From JAQVSH01 sp964451605 (GTDB lineage: Bacteria > Bacteroidota > Bacteroidia > Bacteroidales > UBA4181): DNA of 10,445 bases. The first letter of the stretch is position 1. Every line of letters begins with the position of its first letter. The notes under the pieces are model-generated. The model was given only the letters and a program-made list of their open reading frames with translations, was not told the origin of the DNA and searched no databases. The DNA lies in NCBI GenBank assembly GCA_964451605.1, contig CAYVJA010000070.1, positions 1-10,445 on the forward strand, written 5' to 3'. Below are positions 7,831-10,445 of the stretch, piece after piece. Made by a program: the position numbers and the translations under genes.

Positions 7831-8064
7831 TTATTGCGTGAGTAACCTCTTTATTTCATCAACCGAGGGCACTCTGCCCTTCACAACTACCTTTCCATCA
7901 ATAACCAAAGCCGGCGTCGACATCACACCATAACTCATGATTTCCACGATATCCTCCACCTTCGAAACAATGGCCTCCAAACCTAAATCGGCAATCGCAT
8001 CCCTCGTAGCCTTTTCGAGCACCTTACACTTAGGACATCCCGGCCCCAACACTTTCACATCCAT
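7831..8064 (-). CDS. arsE: ArsE-like small redox-active disulfide protein (thioredoxin_3 type)
   Basis: This 77-residue cytoplasmic thioredoxin-fold protein belongs to the TM0996/MTH895 small redox disulfide family and has that family's usual length. The redox motif is GPGCPKCK with Cys10 and Cys13, and the cis-proline is Pro51 in MSTPALVIDGKVV. The start at 8064 is chosen because AGGAG lies 8 bases upstream and the protein then begins at the first strand. The frame stays open to 8205, but that stretch covers the promoter and leader. It is the first gene of the ars cluster, 8 bases before arsF. The likely role is electron transfer within the ArsEF pair, or to ArsC; the assignment to ArsE rests on gene order. 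Confidence 0.85.
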   Translation of the reverse strand: MDVKVLGPGCPKCKVLEKATRDAIADLGLEAIVSKVEDIVEIMSYGVMSTPALVIDGKVVVKGRVPSVDEIKRLLTQ

Positions 8065-8072
8065 ATCCACAA

Positions 8073-8077
8073 CTCCT
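8073..8077 (-). promoter_or_regulatory. Shine-Dalgarno site of arsE
   Basis: On the - strand AGGAG lies 8 bases before the ATG at 8064. Good Shine-Dalgarno sites are uncommon in this window, and this one decides the arsE start against the longer open frame reaching 8205. Confidence 0.7.
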
Positions 8078-8144
8078 ACATGAATAAATTCATCCGCGAA
8101 CAGCTCCGTTATCAGTCGTCCATCCCTAAGGAAACCCGGAAAAC

Positions 8145-8164
8145 TGTTCGTTATTTTACGAACA
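8145..8164. promoter_or_regulatory. Operator-like inverted repeat overlapping the arsE promoter
   Basis: TGTTCGT (8145-8151) and ACGAACA (8158-8164) are perfect 7-base inverted arms around TATTTT. The site covers the predicted transcription start and touches the -7 box, the right place for a repressor that releases on arsenite, such as an ArsR-family protein. The regulator is inferred; no arsR is in the window. A second site with the same geometry lies at 6639-6658. Confidence 0.6.
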
Positions 8165-8193
8165 AAAATACACCCATTTTTCATTAAACCAAA
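8163..8193 (-). promoter_or_regulatory. Bacteroidota-type promoter of the arsEFG unit
   Basis: On the - strand, TTTG (8193-8190) is followed by exactly 19 bases and then TATTTTTG (8170-8163). This fits the Bacteroides primary-sigma consensus of a TTTG -33 box and a TAnnTTTG -7 box with about 19 bases between. Transcription should start near 8156, leaving a leader of about 90 bases before arsE. The -7 box overlaps the inverted repeat at 8145-8164 by two bases. Confidence 0.75.
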
Positions 8194-8207
8194 CCCACAC
8201 CCCAAAA

Positions 8208-8306
8208 AATGGTAAATGGTTAACTGAAAATGGTTAATGAAAGGAAACGCGCAAGCGAAGCACTAGAGCACCAGAGCACTAGAGCACCAGAGCACTAGAG
8301 CACTAT
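8208..8306. repeat. Intergenic repeat block with six 8-base tandem units
   Basis: From 8259 to 8306 there are six units of 8 bases, AGCACTAG and AGCACCAG, alternating T and C in the first four, which gives a 16-base higher period; the last unit ends in T. Before it are two copies of a GGTTAA-type motif (near 8218 and 8233), the reverse complement of TTAACC pieces seen elsewhere, and a GC-rich GCGCAAGCGAAGC. The last unit runs directly into the stop codon of the FAD oxidoreductase. The arsE promoter lies just beyond the other end. Confidence 0.85.
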
Positions 8307-8317
8307 TATTTAGTGCT
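8299..8317. repeat. Perfect hairpin formed by the last repeat unit and the 3' end of the FAD oxidoreductase gene
   Basis: AGCACTA (8299-8305) and TAGTGCT (8311-8317) pair around TTATT, which contains the stop codon of the oxidoreductase gene. There is no T-run after it on the - strand, so it is at best a weak terminator or an mRNA-end structure. Confidence 0.5.
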
Positions 8318-10177
8318 TCCCTGATTATACCTCTGTTTCGGTTCGCCCTCCATCGATCCCACGCCCTTTTGCATCAAAACCTTAAGCGACTCCAGGTAAT
8401 CCTTGTACACATCGCGGGGCAGTGCCTTTTGTTCATGACAGATAGAGGCAGCCATGCCAACCACCTCACCCATCATGCCGGTGGTACGCATCACCCTGAT
8501 GGTACCGAGGGCCACATGCGAAACACTGATATTTCGGCCTGCCATAAAGAGATTGGGTACATTGCGCGAGTAGAAACAGCGGTAGGGAATGGGATAGGGA
8601 CGGATGGTTTTGTGTACGGCAATCGATTTAAAGGGCTGTTCAGGATAATGGACGGCATGTACAGAATCGGGGTAATGAAGATCGATGCTCCAGGTGGTAC
8701 TAGCCGATCCGTCAGGCAACCACACTTCGGAAGTAAGATCCTGCTCCTTGAGCACATAGTCGCCCAGTAAACGGCGCGACTCCCGCTTCCCGGCAACATA
8801 AGCCACCCAGTCGAGCGTTTGATTGGCATACTTCGAAGCCGATGCGCTCTGGTTCTTCAGAAACGACCAGTTTGAAAAGACCACCAACAACCCGTAATCA
8901 CGAATCTTTTCGAACTCCGAAATCTGATCCCAGGTCATGCCGGTCTCCCAGGTCCACTCGCCCATGGTCACCTTTTCGGCACCCTGTTCGGTCACCTCAA
9001 GTCCGTACGAAAAACGGGGAAACGGAGAAGGTTCGGCACTCTTCACCGAATACCATTGTACCGAAGCCCCCATTGTCATGGCATCGGCCTTCAGAGGAGC
9101 AGTACTTTCGCCGTAGGCATCACGGCTCTCCCGACCCATCACATAGTCGGCACCCGCCAGATACCCTACAGTGCCGTCGCCCGTGCAATCGGCAAACAAG
9201 GAGGCGGAAAAGAAAACCTCCCTGCCCCCCGACACCTCACGAGCCACCAACGCAGAAATCTTTCCATTTTTCATCCTCACATCAACCACCCGGTGATTCA
9301 GAAACAGAGTTAAGTTCTTCTCTGCCTGAACCAGTTGCAACTTCTTTTCATCTTCGTAATAGGATGCAGGCTGCGCATTACCCCCTTTCGAAGGGCCCAT
9401 CTCAGCCACCAGAGCACCCAAATTCGGATAGGGCTCCTGCGCAATCCGTCCCCCGAGATGCACCCTCACCTCCGAGCTATTGTTACCACCAAGAACAGGT
9501 CGATCCTGAATGAGTGCCACCTTCAAACCCAGACGGGCAGCGGAGACTGCGGCACTGATGCCGGCCACGCCACCACCGGCCACTACAAAATCGAACGAAT
9601 GGCGAACCGTTTTTTCCCGGGGTGCATAGCGCGAACGCAGCCCTTCCACCAAGGCTGCATCAGACGGGGGCACCCAGTTAGAATCGGAAGTGAGCAGAAT
9701 GGCATCGCATCGACCGTTAAAACCGGTCTCATCGCGGAGAGCCAACGAATAAGAGCCTGCCTCCAACACCACACTCCCCGCCTTTTGCCACTCCCAACGG
9801 TTGCCGGCATACCCAACACTGGCGGGAAGTTTGGCCCCATTAATCATAACAGAAAATCGACCGGGCCCCTCCCCATTATACCAGGGAGCCACCCAGTTAA
9901 ACGTCCGAACATACACAGTATAAGTGCCATTACGAGGTACCGTAACCACGCCCGAAGCATCCGAAACAGGCCGGCCCAACCCATGCGCCATCAAATAAGG
10001 CGAACCCATTAAATCCATAAACTGCGCATCAACCACCCAGCCCCCCTTCGAACCCAACGACTCAGCCTCCACCCAAAGCACCGACCCCTTTGCAGGAGCC
10101 CCACTCTGCGCTTCACACAGCATAATACCACAAGGGCCCCACAACAGCCCAACAAAACACCAAACCCAGCCCCTCAT
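8306..10177 (-). CDS. Secreted FAD-dependent oxidoreductase with golvesin/xanthan-lyase-type N-terminal domain
   Basis: This is a 623-residue protein. Residues 1-24 form a signal peptide with likely cleavage near CEA-QSG; no proper lipobox is present. Residues 32-165 form a beta-rich domain of the golvesin/xanthan-lyase type (NGTYTVYVRTFNW at 83-95 and AGSYSLALRDETGFNGRCDAI at 140-160, for instance). From about 194 there is an FAD oxidoreductase domain of the FAD_oxidored (PF12831) type. Its dinucleotide motif is VVAGGGVAG (198-206), followed by GGNNSSEVRVHLGG (230-243). A second nucleotide-contact motif is FADCTGDGTVGYLAGADY (328-345), and the FAD-closing motif is LFMAGRNISVSHVALGTIRV (543-562). 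The substrate is unknown; relatives are often near polysaccharide-degradation genes. It is on the same strand as the ars cluster but is separated from arsE by repeats and a separate promoter, so it is probably unrelated. No clear promoter is seen upstream. Confidence 0.88.
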   Translation of the reverse strand: MRGWVWCFVGLLWGPCGIMLCEAQSGAPAKGSVLWVEAESLGSKGGWVVDAQFMDLMGSPYLMAHGLGRPVSDASGVVTVPRNGTYTVYVRTFNWVAPWYNGEGPGRFSVMINGAKLPASVGYAGNRWEWQKAGSVVLEAGSYSLALRDETGFNGRCDAILLTSDSNWVPPSDAALVEGLRSRYAPREKTVRHSFDFVVAGGGVAGISAAVSAARLGLKVALIQDRPVLGGNNSSEVRVHLGGRIAQEPYPNLGALVAEMGPSKGGNAQPASYYEDEKKLQLVQAEKNLTLFLNHRVVDVRMKNGKISALVAREVSGGREVFFSASLFADCTGDGTVGYLAGADYVMGRESRDAYGESTAPLKADAMTMGASVQWYSVKSAEPSPFPRFSYGLEVTEQGAEKVTMGEWTWETGMTWDQISEFEKIRDYGLLVVFSNWSFLKNQSASASKYANQTLDWVAYVAGKRESRRLLGDYVLKEQDLTSEVWLPDGSASTTWSIDLHYPDSVHAVHYPEQPFKSIAVHKTIRPYPIPYRCFYSRNVPNLFMAGRNISVSHVALGTIRVMRTTGMMGEVVGMAASICHEQKALPRDVYKDYLESLKVLMQKGVGSMEGEPKQRYNQGSTK

Positions 10178-10213
10178 AATTAACCATTTACCAATAATCG
10201 TTATTTTCCGCCT

Positions 10214-10261
10214 AATTATCGAATTATCGAATTATCACATCGTCACATTTTCAAATCATTA
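10214..10261. repeat. Degenerate 8-base tandem repeat, AATTATCG type
   Basis: Two exact AATTATCG units (10214-10229) are followed by AATTATCA, CATCGTCA, CATTTTCA and AATCATTA, all keeping the 8-base period. It lies upstream of the FAD oxidoreductase start and may overlap its promoter region. Confidence 0.75.
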
Positions 10262-10360
10262 GAGCATTGCGCGAAGCGCAGCACTAGAGCACTAGAGCAC
10301 TAGAGCACTAGAACACTAGAGCATTTGCGCCTCGCGCATTAACCATTCACCATTCACCCT
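10262..10360. repeat. Composite repeat: hairpin, five 8-base units, hairpin, CCATTCA repeats
   Basis: In order: the hairpin TGCGC-GAA-GCGCA (10268-10280); five AGCACTAG units (10280-10319, the fifth starting AA in place of AG); a second hairpin TGCGC-CTC-GCGCA (10326-10338); then TTAACC and two CCATTCA units up to about 10357. The right half is also the coding end of the probable LD-carboxypeptidase, whose stop codon lies in the last 8-base unit. Confidence 0.85.
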
Positions 10361-10445
10361 TTCAACCACCACCTTCCGCCCCATTACAAGTGGCATATTC
10401 AGCGACTCATGCCCGCCGGGAAAGCCATAAATCACCGGGCAATCC
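10316..10445 (-). CDS. C-terminal end of a probable LD-carboxypeptidase (peptidase S66), cut by the window
   Basis: A short open frame enters from the right edge and stops at TAG (10316-10318). It reads DCPVIYGFPGGHESLNMPLV and then MGRKVVVERVNGEWLMREAQ, ending ML. The pattern P-V-x-Y-G-F-P-x-G-H, then N-x-P-L-x-x-G, then about 19 residues to the end matches the C-terminus of LdcA-type LD-carboxypeptidases. The histidine in GGH would be the catalytic histidine of the Ser-Glu-His triad. These enzymes trim tetrapeptides of recycled peptidoglycan in the cytoplasm. Only 42 codons are visible, so the call rests on this motif. The last 12 or so codons lie in a sequence that also occurs as intergenic repeat elsewhere in the window. 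Confidence 0.6.
   Translation of the reverse strand, partial: DCPVIYGFPGGHESLNMPLVMGRKVVVERVNGEWLMREAQML

Noticed and set aside
8065..8205. N-terminal extension of arsE to an ATG at 8205
   Set aside because: It would run through the promoter and inverted repeat, adds 47 residues absent from this small redox family, and the start at 8064 has a good AGGAG.
8259..8306. CRISPR array
   Set aside because: The units are only 8 bases, directly adjacent with no spacers, and no cas gene is in the window.
8842..10012. Two long + strand open frames (about 223 and 225 codons) opposite the FAD oxidoreductase
   Set aside because: They are antisense frames with proline, arginine and histidine-rich low-information translations. 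The - strand frame has clear FAD motifs and a signal peptide.

Overview
The window looks like a piece of a Bacteroidota (probably Bacteroidales) chromosome. The evidence is a TlpA-type thioredoxin protein with a long N-terminal region, a FAD oxidoreductase with a golvesin/xanthan-lyase-type N-terminal domain, weak Shine-Dalgarno sites, and a promoter that fits the Bacteroidota pattern TTTG-N19-TAnnTTTG. A run of ten N (6539-6548) shows it comes from a draft scaffold. The genus cannot be fixed from the sequence.

Layout. On the + strand, 1-1304 is the 3' part of a TlpA-like periplasmic thiol-disulfide protein. Everything else is on the - strand, read from right to left: the last 42 codons of a probable LD-carboxypeptidase (10316-10445), a secreted FAD oxidoreductase (8306-10177), then a compact arsenic-resistance cluster. 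The cluster runs arsE (8064-7831), arsF (7822-7385), arsG (7376-6675), an ArsP/DUF318 permease (6439-5099), a ProC-like NAD(P) protein (5075-4299), arsC (4285-3860), arsM (3863-3030) and acr3 (3010-1937). A glutathione peroxidase (1841-1317) follows after a 95-base gap and converges on the TlpA gene.

How the genes fit together. ArsC would reduce arsenate to arsenite, and Acr3 would pump arsenite out. ArsM would methylate arsenite, and the ArsP-type permease would export trivalent methylarsenicals. ArsE/ArsF/ArsG resemble the Shewanella ArsEFG system, in which two thioredoxin-like proteins serve reduction of nitrophenyl arsenicals and a CcdA-like permease exports the aminophenyl product. One cluster may therefore handle inorganic, methylated and aromatic arsenic. 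The ProC-like protein lacks key pyrroline-5-carboxylate reductase motifs and its role is unknown. No arsR is present in the window.

Regulation. A good promoter lies upstream of arsE, and its -7 box runs into a perfect inverted repeat, TGTTCG-N8-CGAACA (8145-8164). A second inverted repeat with the same arms and spacing (6639-6658) sits between arsG and the permease gene. The pair suggests one regulator controlling two units, arsEFG and arsP-proC-arsC-arsM-acr3.

The gaps between modules hold related short repeats: 8-base tandem units (AGCACTAG and AATTATCG types), small TGCGC/GCGCA hairpins and CCATTCA-type 7-base repeats. They border the arsEFG block on both sides and run into the 3' end of the LD-carboxypeptidase gene. 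No intergenic stretch exceeds 300 bases.
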